Shown: positions 26,821 through 34,710 of the stretch, piece after piece
How positions within the stretch are numbered: the first letter of the stretch is position 1
How the letters are laid out: every line of letters begins with the position of its first letter
NCBI GenBank assembly: GCA_045629585.1
Contig: JAZQRM010000077.1
Location: forward strand, 30,851 to 94,850
Direction: 5' to 3'
DNA: 64,000 bases
Source: Taishania sp045629585
GTDB lineage: Bacteria; Bacteroidota; Bacteroidia; Flavobacteriales_D; Crocinitomicaceae
The notes under the pieces: model-generated
What the model saw: only the letters and a program-made list of their open reading frames with translations
Databases searched by the model: none
What the model was told of the DNA's origin: nothing
Translations under genes and position numbers: made by a program

Positions 26821-26847
26821 GAAGCTCAAAATATTAAAAATAATAAC

Positions 26848-26964
26848 ATGAAAGTTAGAGCATCAGTTAAGAAACGTACTGCAGATTGCAAAATCGTTAA
26901 AAGAAAAGGTAGAGTTTATGTGATTAACAAAAAGAATCCTAAACTTAAACAAAGACAAGGGTAA
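26848..26964 (+). CDS. rpmJ: 50S ribosomal protein L36, zinc-ligand-poor form
   Basis: 38 residues found by translating the infA-rpsM gap (MKVRASVKKRTADCKIV...KLKQRQG). Of the usual zinc ligands (three Cys and one His) only Cys14 remains, so zinc is probably not bound. The position between infA and rpsM confirms identity. Confidence 0.96.
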   Translation: MKVRASVKKRTADCKIVKRKGRVYVINKKNPKLKQRQG

Positions 26965-26975
26965 TATTTGAAATT

Positions 26976-27341
26976 ATGGCACGTATTGCAGGTATTGATT
27001 TACCAAAAAACAAAAGAGGTGTAATCGGTTTGACTTACATCTACGGAATCGGAAGAAGTACTTCTGCGAAGATTTTAATCGATAACGGAATTGACGAGAA
27101 TATCAAAGTTCAAGATTGGAATGATGATCAAATCGGTCTTATTCGTGAAGCGATTAATCAAATCAAAACAGAAGGTGCTTTGCGTTCTGAGATTCAATTG
27201 AACATCAAGCGTTTGATGGATATTGGATGTAACAGAGGTATCCGTCACCGTGCTGGTCTTCCTTTAAGAGGGCAAAGAACTAAGAACAACTCTCGTACTC
27301 GTAAAGGTAAGAGAAAAACAGTTGCTAACAAGAAGAAGTAA
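26976..27341 (+). CDS. rpsM: 30S ribosomal protein S13
   Basis: 121 residues. It has ARIAGIDLPKNKRGVIGLTYIYGIG at the start and RGIRHRAGLPLRGQRTKNNSRT near the end. It contacts P-site tRNA and forms bridge B1 with L5. It is first gene of the alpha-type block. Confidence 0.99.
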   Translation: MARIAGIDLPKNKRGVIGLTYIYGIGRSTSAKILIDNGIDENIKVQDWNDDQIGLIREAINQIKTEGALRSEIQLNIKRLMDIGCNRGIRHRAGLPLRGQRTKNNSRTRKGKRKTVANKKK

Positions 27342-27398
27342 TCTTCTGATTGTTATCTGTTTTTGTTTGTATTTTTTAAAAATTACAATAGCTAAATA

Positions 27399-27785
27399 AT
27401 GGCAAAGTCGAATCAAAAAAAGAAGAAGAATGTCAAAGTAGATGCATTGGGTGAAGCGCATATTCAAGCTACCTTCAACAATGTTATTATTTCTTTGACT
27501 AACGGTGCAGGTCAAGTTATTTCTTGGTCTTCTGCTGGTAAAATGGGCTTCCGTGGTTCTAAAAAGAACACTCCTTATGCTGCATTAGTTGCTGCTGAGG
27601 ATGCTGCGAAAGAAGCACATGACTTCGGATTACGTCGTGTTAAAGTATATGTTAAAGGACCTGGAGCGGGACGTGAGTCTGCAATCCGTTCTTTGCATAA
27701 TGCTGGTATCGAGGTAACTGAGATCATTGATGTTACTCCATTACCACACAATGGTTGTCGTCCTCCAAAAAGACGTCGCGTATAA
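27399..27785 (+). CDS. rpsK: 30S ribosomal protein S11
   Basis: 128 residues. It contains TFNNVIISLTNGAGQVISWSSAG and the C-terminal TPLPHNGCRPPKRRRV. The internal segment DVTPLPHNG is the usual site of isoaspartate formation in S11 proteins. A 57-base T-rich gap precedes it without an obvious hairpin. Confidence 0.99.
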   Translation: MAKSNQKKKKNVKVDALGEAHIQATFNNVIISLTNGAGQVISWSSAGKMGFRGSKKNTPYAALVAAEDAAKEAHDFGLRRVKVYVKGPGAGRESAIRSLHNAGIEVTEIIDVTPLPHNGCRPPKRRRV

Positions 27786-27799
27786 TAATTTAATAACTT

Positions 27800-27847
27800 G
27801 TGGGAGGTATGCCATCGAAGGAATTAGCCTTAATTCATGGTACCCAC
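27800..27847 (+). promoter_or_regulatory. Structured RNA element upstream of rpsD (candidate S4 leader)
   Basis: A three-tier hairpin: GTGGG/CCCAC (27800-27804 with 27843-27847), TGCCAT/ATGGTA (27810-27815 with 27837-27842, one G-U pair) and GAATTA/TAATTC (27821-27826 with 27831-27836), with a 4-base loop. The 3' strand is continuously paired for 17 bases while the 5' strand carries two 5-base bulges, AGGTA and CGAAG. No T-run follows, so it is not a terminator. S4 leaders are known in several phyla; a class match here is inference. Confidence 0.65.
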
Positions 27848-27863
27848 TTTAAAACTTATAATA

Positions 27864-28472
27864 ATGGCAAGATATACTGGTCCTACTTCAAAAATCGCTC
27901 GTCGTTTTAAAGATCCTATCTTCGGAGCGGACAAAGCGTTAGAAAAAAGACCTTACGGTCCAGGTCAACACGGACCTAACAAACGTCGTGGTAACAAACA
28001 GTCTGAATATGCTATTCAGTTGGGTGAAAAACAAAAAGCAAAGTATACTTACGGTATCTTAGAGCGTCAATTCTCTAATTTATTTAAGAAAGCTTCTGCT
28101 ATGAAAGGTATTACAGGTGAAAACTTATTACAATTGTGTGAGTTACGTTTAGATAATACTGTTTACCGCCTTGGTGTAGCACCTACTCGTAGAGCGGCTC
28201 GTCAGTTGGTTACACACAAACACATCACTGTGAACGGTGAAATCGTAAACATTCCTTCTTACACATTGAAGGCTGGTGACGTTATTAGTGTACGTGAGAA
28301 ATCTAAGTCTTTAGAGGCAATTACTAGCTCATTGTCAACTAGCTCGAAAAACTTCGATTGGTTAGCATGGGATTCTACAGCTAAGAATGGGAAAGTAATT
28401 TCTATTCCTGCACGTGATATGATTCCTGAGAATATCAAGGAGCAATTGATCGTAGAATTGTACTCTAAATAA
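27864..28472 (+). CDS. rpsD: 30S ribosomal protein S4, zinc-independent form
   Basis: 202 residues from ATG 27864 (MARYTGPTSKIARR). An in-frame ATG at 27837 would put the structured leader inside the gene and adds residues foreign to the family. No cysteines occur in the N-terminal domain, so it is the C-minus form. The S4 RNA-binding domain is at about 95-160 (RLDNTVYRLGVAPTRRAARQ). S4 starts 30S assembly and often represses its own operon. Confidence 0.98.
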   Translation: MARYTGPTSKIARRFKDPIFGADKALEKRPYGPGQHGPNKRRGNKQSEYAIQLGEKQKAKYTYGILERQFSNLFKKASAMKGITGENLLQLCELRLDNTVYRLGVAPTRRAARQLVTHKHITVNGEIVNIPSYTLKAGDVISVREKSKSLEAITSSLSTSSKNFDWLAWDSTAKNGKVISIPARDMIPENIKEQLIVELYSK

Positions 28473-28493
28473 TAAATATTAACAATCATTGGA

Positions 28494-28549
28494 TTGGAGC
28501 CAAAGGGCCTATTAGATTTTCTTCACTCTTTTAGGCCGCGCAACTCCAA
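28494..28549 (+). promoter_or_regulatory. Structured RNA element between rpsD and rpoA
   Basis: Two nested perfect stems: TTGGAG/CTCCAA (28494-28499 with 28544-28549) and GGCCTA/TAGGCC (28506-28511 with 28532-28537). A T-rich 20-base apical region lies inside. No T-run follows, so termination is unlikely. It fills most of the 101-base gap before rpoA and could tune RNA polymerase alpha expression relative to S4 (inference). Confidence 0.6.
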
Positions 28550-28573
28550 AACAATTAAAAAGAAGAACAATAA

Positions 28574-29566
28574 ATGGCAATTCTAGACTTTCAAAAGCCG
28601 GATAAAGTTATCATGATTCAATCGGATGACTTCCACGGACAATTTGAGTTCAGACCGTTAGAACCAGGTTATGGTATTACAGTTGGTAACTCTTTACGTC
28701 GTATTTTACTTTCATCATTGGAAGGTTTCGCAATTTCTTCTGTAAGAATTGAAGGAGCTGACCATGAATTTACTACTATTAAAGGAGTGGTAGAGGATGT
28801 TACTGAAATCATCTTGAACTTAAAACAAGTTCGCTTTAAGCAACAAATTGAAGGGACAGATAACGAAACTGTAGTAGTTTCTTTGTCTGGTCAAGAAACT
28901 TTGACTGCTGGTGATTTAGGTAAATTTACTTCTGCTTTCCAAGTTTTAAATTCAGACTTAGTTATTTGTAACATGGATCCATCTGTTAAAATTGAGATGG
29001 AGTTAACGATCATTAAAGGTCGTGGATATGTTCCAGCTGAGGAAAATAAAATCAGTGGTGCACCATTCGGTACAATTTTCGTAGATTCTATTTTTACTCC
29101 AATTAAAAACGTTAAGTACGAAATCGAAAACTATCGTGTGGAGCAAAAAACGGATTACGAAAAACTTGTTTTTGATATCGTAACTGATGGTTCAGTGCAT
29201 CCAAAAGAAGCATTGAAAGAAGCTGCAAAGATTTTGATTCACCACTTCATGTTATTCTCCGACGAGCGAATCACTTTAGATAGCGAAGTTAAAGCCGAAA
29301 CAGAAGAGTTTGATGAGACTTCTTTACACATGCGTCAGTTGTTAAAAACAAAGTTAGTTGACATGGATTTGTCAGTACGCGCTTTGAACTGTTTGAAAGC
29401 AGCAGACGTTGAAACATTAGGTGACTTAGTTTCTTACAACAAAAATGATTTATTGAAATTCCGTAATTTCGGTAAAAAATCATTAACGGAGTTAGAAGAC
29501 TTAGTTGATTCTAAAGGTTTAAACTTTGGAATGAATGTTTCTAAATATAAATTAGACAAGGATTAG
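28574..29566 (+). CDS. rpoA: DNA-directed RNA polymerase subunit alpha
   Basis: 330 residues. The N-terminal assembly domain has EPGYGITVGNSLRRILLSSLEG (about 32-53) and the C-terminal domain has SVRALNCLKAADVETLGDLV and FGKKSLTELEDLVDSKGLNFG. The alpha dimer nucleates RNA polymerase assembly and contacts regulators. It is located between rpsD and rplQ as usual. Confidence 0.99.
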   Translation: MAILDFQKPDKVIMIQSDDFHGQFEFRPLEPGYGITVGNSLRRILLSSLEGFAISSVRIEGADHEFTTIKGVVEDVTEIILNLKQVRFKQQIEGTDNETVVVSLSGQETLTAGDLGKFTSAFQVLNSDLVICNMDPSVKIEMELTIIKGRGYVPAEENKISGAPFGTIFVDSIFTPIKNVKYEIENYRVEQKTDYEKLVFDIVTDGSVHPKEALKEAAKILIHHFMLFSDERITLDSEVKAETEEFDETSLHMRQLLKTKLVDMDLSVRALNCLKAADVETLGDLVSYNKNDLLKFRNFGKKSLTELEDLVDSKGLNFGMNVSKYKLDKD

Positions 29567-29620
29567 TATCGCAATTACTATGTAAAATGACGTAATAGGT
29601 GGTAGATACAGCGCGATACT
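29565..29620 (+). promoter_or_regulatory. Structured RNA element between rpoA and rplQ
   Basis: A perfect 8-bp stem AGTATCGC/GCGATACT (29565-29572 with 29613-29620) begins inside the rpoA stop codon. It encloses a second stem ATTAC/GTAAT (29574-29578 with 29592-29596) and a purine-rich single-stranded part. No T-run follows. The 94-base gap is wide for this operon. A role in L17 regulation is inference. Confidence 0.6.
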
Positions 29621-29660
29621 TTATTGTTTCTATTAACCGTTACTTACGAAATTTAATAAA

Positions 29661-30164
29661 ATGAGACACGGAAAAAAAGTAAATCATTTAGGTAGAACTG
29701 CTTCTCACAGAAAAGCAATGTTATCTAATATGGCAGCTTCTTTGATTATGCACAAACGTATTACTACGACTGTTGCTAAAGCAAAAGCTTTACGTACTTA
29801 CGTTGAGCCTTTAATTACAAAATCTAAAGAAGATATTACTCACAACAGAAGAACTGTTTTTAGTTATTTACAAAACAAAGAAGCTGTTTCTGAGTTATTC
29901 CGCGAAGTAGCTCCTAAAGTTGCTGATCGTCCAGGTGGATATACTCGTATTATTCGTCTTGGTTACCGTTTAGGTGATAACGCAGAAATGTGTATGATCG
30001 AATTGGTAGACTTCAATGAAATCTATTCTAACGGTAAAGAAAAGAAAACAACTCGTCGTTCTAGAAGAGCTGGAACTAAAGCAACTGATGCTGTTGAGGC
30101 AAATGTTGTTGAGGATGTTGAAACTCCTGAAGCACCAGCTGCAGAAGAGAAAACTGAAGAATAA
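29661..30164 (+). CDS. rplQ: 50S ribosomal protein L17 with acidic C-terminal extension
   Basis: 167 residues. The core (about 1-115) is standard L17 (MRHGKKVNHLGRTASHRKAM). Residues about 120-167 form a basic patch followed by an Ala/Glu-rich acidic tail with repeated VE, EA and EE, absent from the 127-residue E. coli protein. Tails of this kind are frequent in Bacteroidota. It is the last gene of the superoperon; a strong terminator follows. Confidence 0.98.
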   Translation: MRHGKKVNHLGRTASHRKAMLSNMAASLIMHKRITTTVAKAKALRTYVEPLITKSKEDITHNRRTVFSYLQNKEAVSELFREVAPKVADRPGGYTRIIRLGYRLGDNAEMCMIELVDFNEIYSNGKEKKTTRRSRRAGTKATDAVEANVVEDVETPEAPAAEEKTEE

Positions 30165-30183
30165 TTTGAATGATTGTTCATAT

Positions 30184-30218
30184 AAAAGGGTAGTGTTTTT
30201 AACATTACCCTTTTTTTT
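30184..30218 (+). terminator. Intrinsic terminator ending the ribosomal superoperon
   Basis: A 14-bp stem with one G-T pair (30184-30197 with 30201-30214), a 3-base loop and an eight-T run (30211-30218). It lies 19 bases past the rplQ stop. Confidence 0.92.
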
Positions 30219-30275
30219 ATGACTTATTATCGCAAACCTTTTACTAAATCGATTAATTTTGCAAAAAAAATAAGA

Positions 30276-31379
30276 ATGGAAAACAATAATCCAGCTGTTC
30301 TGGTTTTAGAAGATGGAACAGTGTTTCAAGGTGTAGCTGTAGGTAAAATTGGTACTACAACTGGTGAGATAGCTTTTAACACTGGAATGACCGGTTATCA
30401 AGAATTGTTCACCGATCCGTCCTACTATGGTCAAATTTTGATTATGACTACCGCTCACATCGGTAATTATGGTGTGCATGCTGAGGAAGTGGAGTCTGAA
30501 TCAATTAAAATTGCTGGGTTAGTAACCAAGAAGTTTTCTAGAGATTATTCAAGGCCTTCAGCGGAATCATCGCTACAAGATTATATGGATGATAATGGCT
30601 GCGTAGGTATTTCAGAAATTGATACCCGCGCCTTAGTTCGTCATGTTCGCCAAAAAGGAGCAATGAATGCTATTATCTCTTCTGATGAATTGGATGTTGA
30701 GGTTTTGAAAGAGAAGCTAAAATTGGTTCCTTCAATGGATGGATTAGAGCTTTCTTCTTTTGTTGCTACTAAAGATCCTTACGAAGTTAAAGATGAGAAT
30801 TCGATTTATCGTGTTTCTTTAATTGATTTTGGGGTAAAGACGAATATTGTTCGTTGTTTGGTTGATAGAGGTTGCCATGTCAAGGTTTTTCCAATGGACG
30901 CAAGCTATGAAGATCTATTGTCCTTTAGCCCTGATGGAATAATGTTGTCAAACGGACCCGGTGATCCTTCTGCTATGCCAAAGCAAATTGAATTGGTTAA
31001 GGAAGTTGTAAAAGGTGGTTTGCCAACTTTTGGAATATGTTTGGGGCACCAATTATTAGGTTTATCTCAAGGTTTAAAGACAGAGAAGATGTTTAATGGA
31101 CATCGTGGGATTAATCATCCAATTAAGAATCTTAAGACTGGAAAAGGTGAAATCACTTCGCAAAATCATGGTTTCGTAATATCACGTGAGTCCCTAGAGG
31201 CTAATGATGCTATTGCTTTAACTCATGTACATTTAAATGATAATACTGTCGCTGGAATTGAATTGATTGGGAAACCTGTATTTTCGGTACAGTACCATCC
31301 TGAATCATCTGCAGGACCTCACGACTCAAGATATTTATTTGATCAATTTATTGATACTATTAAATCCTTCAAAAAATGA
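30276..31379 (+). CDS. carA: Carbamoyl-phosphate synthase small subunit
   Basis: 367 residues from ATG 30276 (MENNNPAVLVLEDG). An ATG at 30219 is in frame but sits at the end of the terminator. The N-terminal CPSase domain is followed by a class I glutamine amidotransferase with GICLGHQLLGL (Cys255) and YHPESSAGPHDS. It hydrolyses glutamine and passes ammonia to CarB for pyrimidines and arginine. carB is not here. TAATTTTG at 30254-30261 fits a -7 box without a clear -33. It overlaps eno by 4 bases. Confidence 0.97.
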   Translation: MENNNPAVLVLEDGTVFQGVAVGKIGTTTGEIAFNTGMTGYQELFTDPSYYGQILIMTTAHIGNYGVHAEEVESESIKIAGLVTKKFSRDYSRPSAESSLQDYMDDNGCVGISEIDTRALVRHVRQKGAMNAIISSDELDVEVLKEKLKLVPSMDGLELSSFVATKDPYEVKDENSIYRVSLIDFGVKTNIVRCLVDRGCHVKVFPMDASYEDLLSFSPDGIMLSNGPGDPSAMPKQIELVKEVVKGGLPTFGICLGHQLLGLSQGLKTEKMFNGHRGINHPIKNLKTGKGEITSQNHGFVISRESLEANDAIALTHVHLNDNTVAGIELIGKPVFSVQYHPESSAGPHDSRYLFDQFIDTIKSFKK

Positions 31380-32659
31380 CACAAATTGTAAAGGTTATTG
31401 GACGCCAAATCTTGGACTCCAGAGGAAATCCAACTGTTGAAGTTGATGTGATCACTTCAAGTGGAGTATTAGGACGAGCTGCTGTTCCTTCTGGAGCTTC
31501 AACAGGCATACATGAAGCTGTTGAATTAAGAGATGGTGATCAGTCAAAATATCTTGGGAAAGGTGTTTTGAAGGCGGTTGCTAATGTAAATGGAATTATT
31601 AATGATGCTTTGTTAGGTTTAGATGTAACCCAGCAAAAAATGATTGATCATATTCTTTTGCAATTAGACGGGACTGATAATAAATCTAATTTGGGTGCTA
31701 ATGCTATACTAGGGACTTCTTTGGCTGTTGCGCAAGCGGCTGCAGACGAATGTGGGTTAAGCTTGTTTCAATATGTAGGAGGTGTTGGTGCTGTTACTTT
31801 ACCTGTACCAATGATGAATATTTTAAATGGAGGTTCTCATGCGGATAACAAGATAGATATTCAGGAATTTATGGTGATGCCTTTTGGCGCGTCTTCTTTC
31901 TCTGAAGGTTTACGTTGGGGAACTGAAATTTTCCACCACCTTAAGTCTGTTTTAAAAGCGAAAGGAATGTCTACTAACGTTGGAGATGAAGGAGGGTTTG
32001 CTCCTAATTTAGGGTCTAACGAAGAAGCTATTCAAGTGGTTTTGGAGGCTATAGAAAAGGCTGGATTTGTTGCTGGTAAAGACGTGTATATTGCTTTAGA
32101 TGCTGCTTCTTCTGAATTTCACAAAGATGGTAAGTATCATTTTGAATCAACTGGTGAAGTTCTTTCTTCAGAAGAAATGGTTCAGTTTTGGGCGGATTGG
32201 TGTGAAAAATATCCAATTATCTCGATTGAGGATGGATTAGCTGAAGATGATTGGGCAGGTTGGAAATTGTTAACTGAAAAGATTGGAGACAAAGTTCAGC
32301 TTGTCGGTGATGATTTATTTGTAACAAATACAAAACGTCTTAAACGAGGAATTGACACAAATACAGCTAACTCCATTTTGGTTAAAGTGAATCAAATTGG
32401 TACTTTAACTGAAACTATTGAGGCGGTTCAGTTAGCGACACGTAATGGTTATACATCAGTGATGTCACACAGATCTGGTGAAACAGAAGACAATACAATT
32501 GCTGATTTAGCGGTAGCATTAAACTGTGGGCAAATTAAGACGGGTTCTGCTTCTCGTTCTGATCGTATGTCTAAATACAATCAATTATTGCGTATAGAAG
32601 AGGAATTAGGCGATTCTGCCTATTATCCTGGAATGAATTTCAAGTTCATCAAAAAATAA
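31376..32659 (+). CDS. eno: Enolase
   Basis: 427 residues. It converts 2-phosphoglycerate to phosphoenolpyruvate. Visible family segments include RQILDSRGNPTVEVDV, VPSGASTGIHEAVELRDGD, MMNILNGGSHADNKIDIQEF, LVGDDLFVTNTKRL and SHRSGETEDNTIADLAV, covering the substrate loop and metal sites. The start overlaps carA by ATGA, indicating coupling. A bidirectional terminator follows. Confidence 0.99.
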   Translation: MTQIVKVIGRQILDSRGNPTVEVDVITSSGVLGRAAVPSGASTGIHEAVELRDGDQSKYLGKGVLKAVANVNGIINDALLGLDVTQQKMIDHILLQLDGTDNKSNLGANAILGTSLAVAQAAADECGLSLFQYVGGVGAVTLPVPMMNILNGGSHADNKIDIQEFMVMPFGASSFSEGLRWGTEIFHHLKSVLKAKGMSTNVGDEGGFAPNLGSNEEAIQVVLEAIEKAGFVAGKDVYIALDAASSEFHKDGKYHFESTGEVLSSEEMVQFWADWCEKYPIISIEDGLAEDDWAGWKLLTEKIGDKVQLVGDDLFVTNTKRLKRGIDTNTANSILVKVNQIGTLTETIEAVQLATRNGYTSVMSHRSGETEDNTIADLAVALNCGQIKTGSASRSDRMSKYNQLLRIEEELGDSAYYPGMNFKFIKK

Positions 32660-32675
32660 GTAGTTTACTACAATA

Positions 32676-32708
32676 AAAAAGTCCCGTTTATTGCAAACGG
32701 GACTTTTT
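32676..32708. terminator. Bidirectional terminator between eno and the immunophilin gene
   Basis: A perfect 14-bp inverted repeat including the flanks (core GTCCCGTTT at 32681-32689 with 32695-32703, loop of 5), with A5 on the left and T5 on the right. It serves both convergent genes. Confidence 0.92.
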
Positions 32709-32712
32709 GTTT

Positions 32713-33807
32713 TTAATGACCTTCACCTGGCGCGTGTGAGGAGTGATCGTGAATATCGAGTACCTCTAGGTCAAAAATAAGATCCGAGTACGGAGGGATA
32801 GCTCCTGGACGTCCTTGTGCTCCGTATGCGTCATAGTAAGGGATGAAGATTTTTATTTTCCCTCCTTTACCAACTAATTTTAATCCTTCTTCAAAACCTG
32901 GAATCATACGATTTACCATGTATTGAAATTTCATAGGTGTTTTTCGATCATAAGAAGAATCAAATTGTTTTCCATCTCTGCGGAATGTTCCTTTGTAATG
33001 TATTGTTAATTCCGTTCCTGTTTCTGGACGCAATTCATTTCCGGGATTCTCAACAACAAATAATAGTCCTGTTGATGTTTGCTGCACATTTGGATAATTT
33101 GCTTTTACGGCAGCAAGCATCTCAGCGGCATAATCTTCCTTGGATAATTTGCTCAAACGTTCGATTTCAGCAGCTTCTTTTTTATATTTTTCTGCTATTT
33201 GTATGTAGTTGGTGTTAAACACTTTTGTTGCGTCAAATTTTTTCGCAGTTTTACCAATTCGAACAATTTTTACTGTTTCCATTACATCATCTTGCTCGAT
33301 TGCATTTACGACATTTTGTCCTTCAATAACATGTCCAAATATGGTGTGTTTTCCATCTAACCATGGTGTTTCTTTATGTGTAATAAAAAATTGACTTCCG
33401 TTAGTACCTGCACCTGCATTTGCCATCGAAAGTACACCTGGTCCAGTATGTTTTAGTCCGTTATTAACTTCATCATAAAATTGGTATCCTGGTCCACTCG
33501 ATCCCGTACCTGTTGGATCTCCTCCTTGAATCATGAAATCTTTAATAACGCGATGAAATTTTAAACCGTTATAGTAGGGGACTTTAAAATTAATGGAATC
33601 TTGGAAAGAAAATTTTCCTTCTGCTAATCCCACAAAATTTGCGACTGTCATTGGAGAACGTTCTTCTTCCAATTTTAAAACGATTAGCCCTTTTGGTGTC
33701 TGAATATTCGCATAAATACCGTCAGATAATTTCTCTTTCTTCTGGGCAGTAGCAGCAAATGAAAAAAGCATTCCTGCAGTAATTGTACTCGCGATGATTT
33801 TATTCAT
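32713..33807 (-). CDS. Exported dual-domain peptidyl-prolyl isomerase (cyclophilin + FKBP fusion)
   Basis: 364 residues with a signal peptide (about 1-21, ending ATAQ). Residues about 30-190 form a cyclophilin domain (GLKFHRVIKDFMIQGGDPTGTG, AGTNGSQFFIT, WLDGKHTIFGHV). A helical linker rich in Glu and Lys (about 195-245) leads to an FKBP domain (about 250-355; LTIHYKGTF, GKQFDSSYD, PGFEEGLKLVGKGGK). Both halves keep recognisable active-site residues. Fusions of the two prolyl-isomerase families are known as dual-family immunophilins, including in flavobacteria. It probably folds envelope proteins. It follows nadK with 14 bases between. Confidence 0.93.
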   Translation of the reverse strand: MNKIIASTITAGMLFSFAATAQKKEKLSDGIYANIQTPKGLIVLKLEEERSPMTVANFVGLAEGKFSFQDSINFKVPYYNGLKFHRVIKDFMIQGGDPTGTGSSGPGYQFYDEVNNGLKHTGPGVLSMANAGAGTNGSQFFITHKETPWLDGKHTIFGHVIEGQNVVNAIEQDDVMETVKIVRIGKTAKKFDATKVFNTNYIQIAEKYKKEAAEIERLSKLSKEDYAAEMLAAVKANYPNVQQTSTGLLFVVENPGNELRPETGTELTIHYKGTFRRDGKQFDSSYDRKTPMKFQYMVNRMIPGFEEGLKLVGKGGKIKIFIPYYDAYGAQGRPGAIPPYSDLIFDLEVLDIHDHSSHAPGEGH

Positions 33808-33821
33808 GTTTGATGATTTAT

Positions 33822-34706
33822 TTAAAATTGATTTCTTCTATCTAAGCCCCAAAGCATTTTATTACGAATTGTCTCATAAAAACTGTTTGAGGGTAATTTT
33901 ATCATTTTAATGTCAAATTTAGCTTTTGTAATTTCGACTTCCTCTCCGTTTTGTAAATTTACGGAATGTCCATCTAAGCTTAATAAATAATGACGGCTTC
34001 TTCCTTCAACTTTTAGATGAATTGATTTGTGATCTGGAATTACGAGTGGTCTAACATTTAAGTTGTGTGGTGCTATGGGGGTAATCGCTAGTAATTTACT
34101 TTCTGGATCTATTATTGGACCACCGCAAGCCAAGTTATAGGCTGTAGAACCTGTCGGTGTTGCTACGATTAATCCATCAGCCCAATAGGAGTTCAAATAT
34201 TCACCATCTAATTCTGCGTTAACAATGATCATCGCTGATGAATCTTTACGTGAAACCGTTACTTCATTTAGGGCGTGATTAAAGTCTGAAAAATGATTTT
34301 TTTCTGTTTTAACTTCTAAAAGAGTTCGTGGTAAAAGATGATAATCTTGCTTATTTATTTCACAAAATGCTTGTTCAACTGCATCTTTTGCAATGTTTGC
34401 TAAAAAGCCGAGACGACCAGTGTTAATACCTATCATTGGCACGTTGGAATCCCTCACATAGCTTACACAATCGATAAAAGTACCATCACCTCCAATGGAG
34501 ATTGCAAAATCTATTCCTGATGTAAAATCAGTATGTGAATTAAAGGTTTGGTAATTTCTTGTACAGGCTTCTTTTTTGACTAATTGCTGATGTAAATCTT
34601 CGATAATGATTGGATTCCAGCCCATTTTTTCAATAGAGATCAAAAAATCTTTAAAGTATTGTAAATTGGCTTTCGTTATTTTCCGTGCGTAAACAGCAAC
34701 ATTCAT
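33822..34706 (-). CDS. nadK: NAD kinase
   Basis: 294 residues. The GGDGT motif is at residues 72-76, GINTGRLGFLA follows, NEVTV is in the middle, and the glycine-rich DGLIVATPTGSTAYNLACGGP segment matches the family. It phosphorylates NAD to NADP with ATP or polyphosphate in the cytoplasm. It starts 4 bases past the upstream CBS gene, so the two are cotranscribed. Confidence 0.98.
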   Translation of the reverse strand: MNVAVYARKITKANLQYFKDFLISIEKMGWNPIIIEDLHQQLVKKEACTRNYQTFNSHTDFTSGIDFAISIGGDGTFIDCVSYVRDSNVPMIGINTGRLGFLANIAKDAVEQAFCEINKQDYHLLPRTLLEVKTEKNHFSDFNHALNEVTVSRKDSSAMIIVNAELDGEYLNSYWADGLIVATPTGSTAYNLACGGPIIDPESKLLAITPIAPHNLNVRPLVIPDHKSIHLKVEGRSRHYLLSLDGHSVNLQNGEEVEITKAKFDIKMIKLPSNSFYETIRNKMLWGLDRRNQF

Positions 34707-34710
34707 ATTC

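Noticed and set aside
27837..27863. Earlier ATG start for rpsD
   Set aside because: It lies in the 3' arm of the structured leader, and the added residues are not part of S4.
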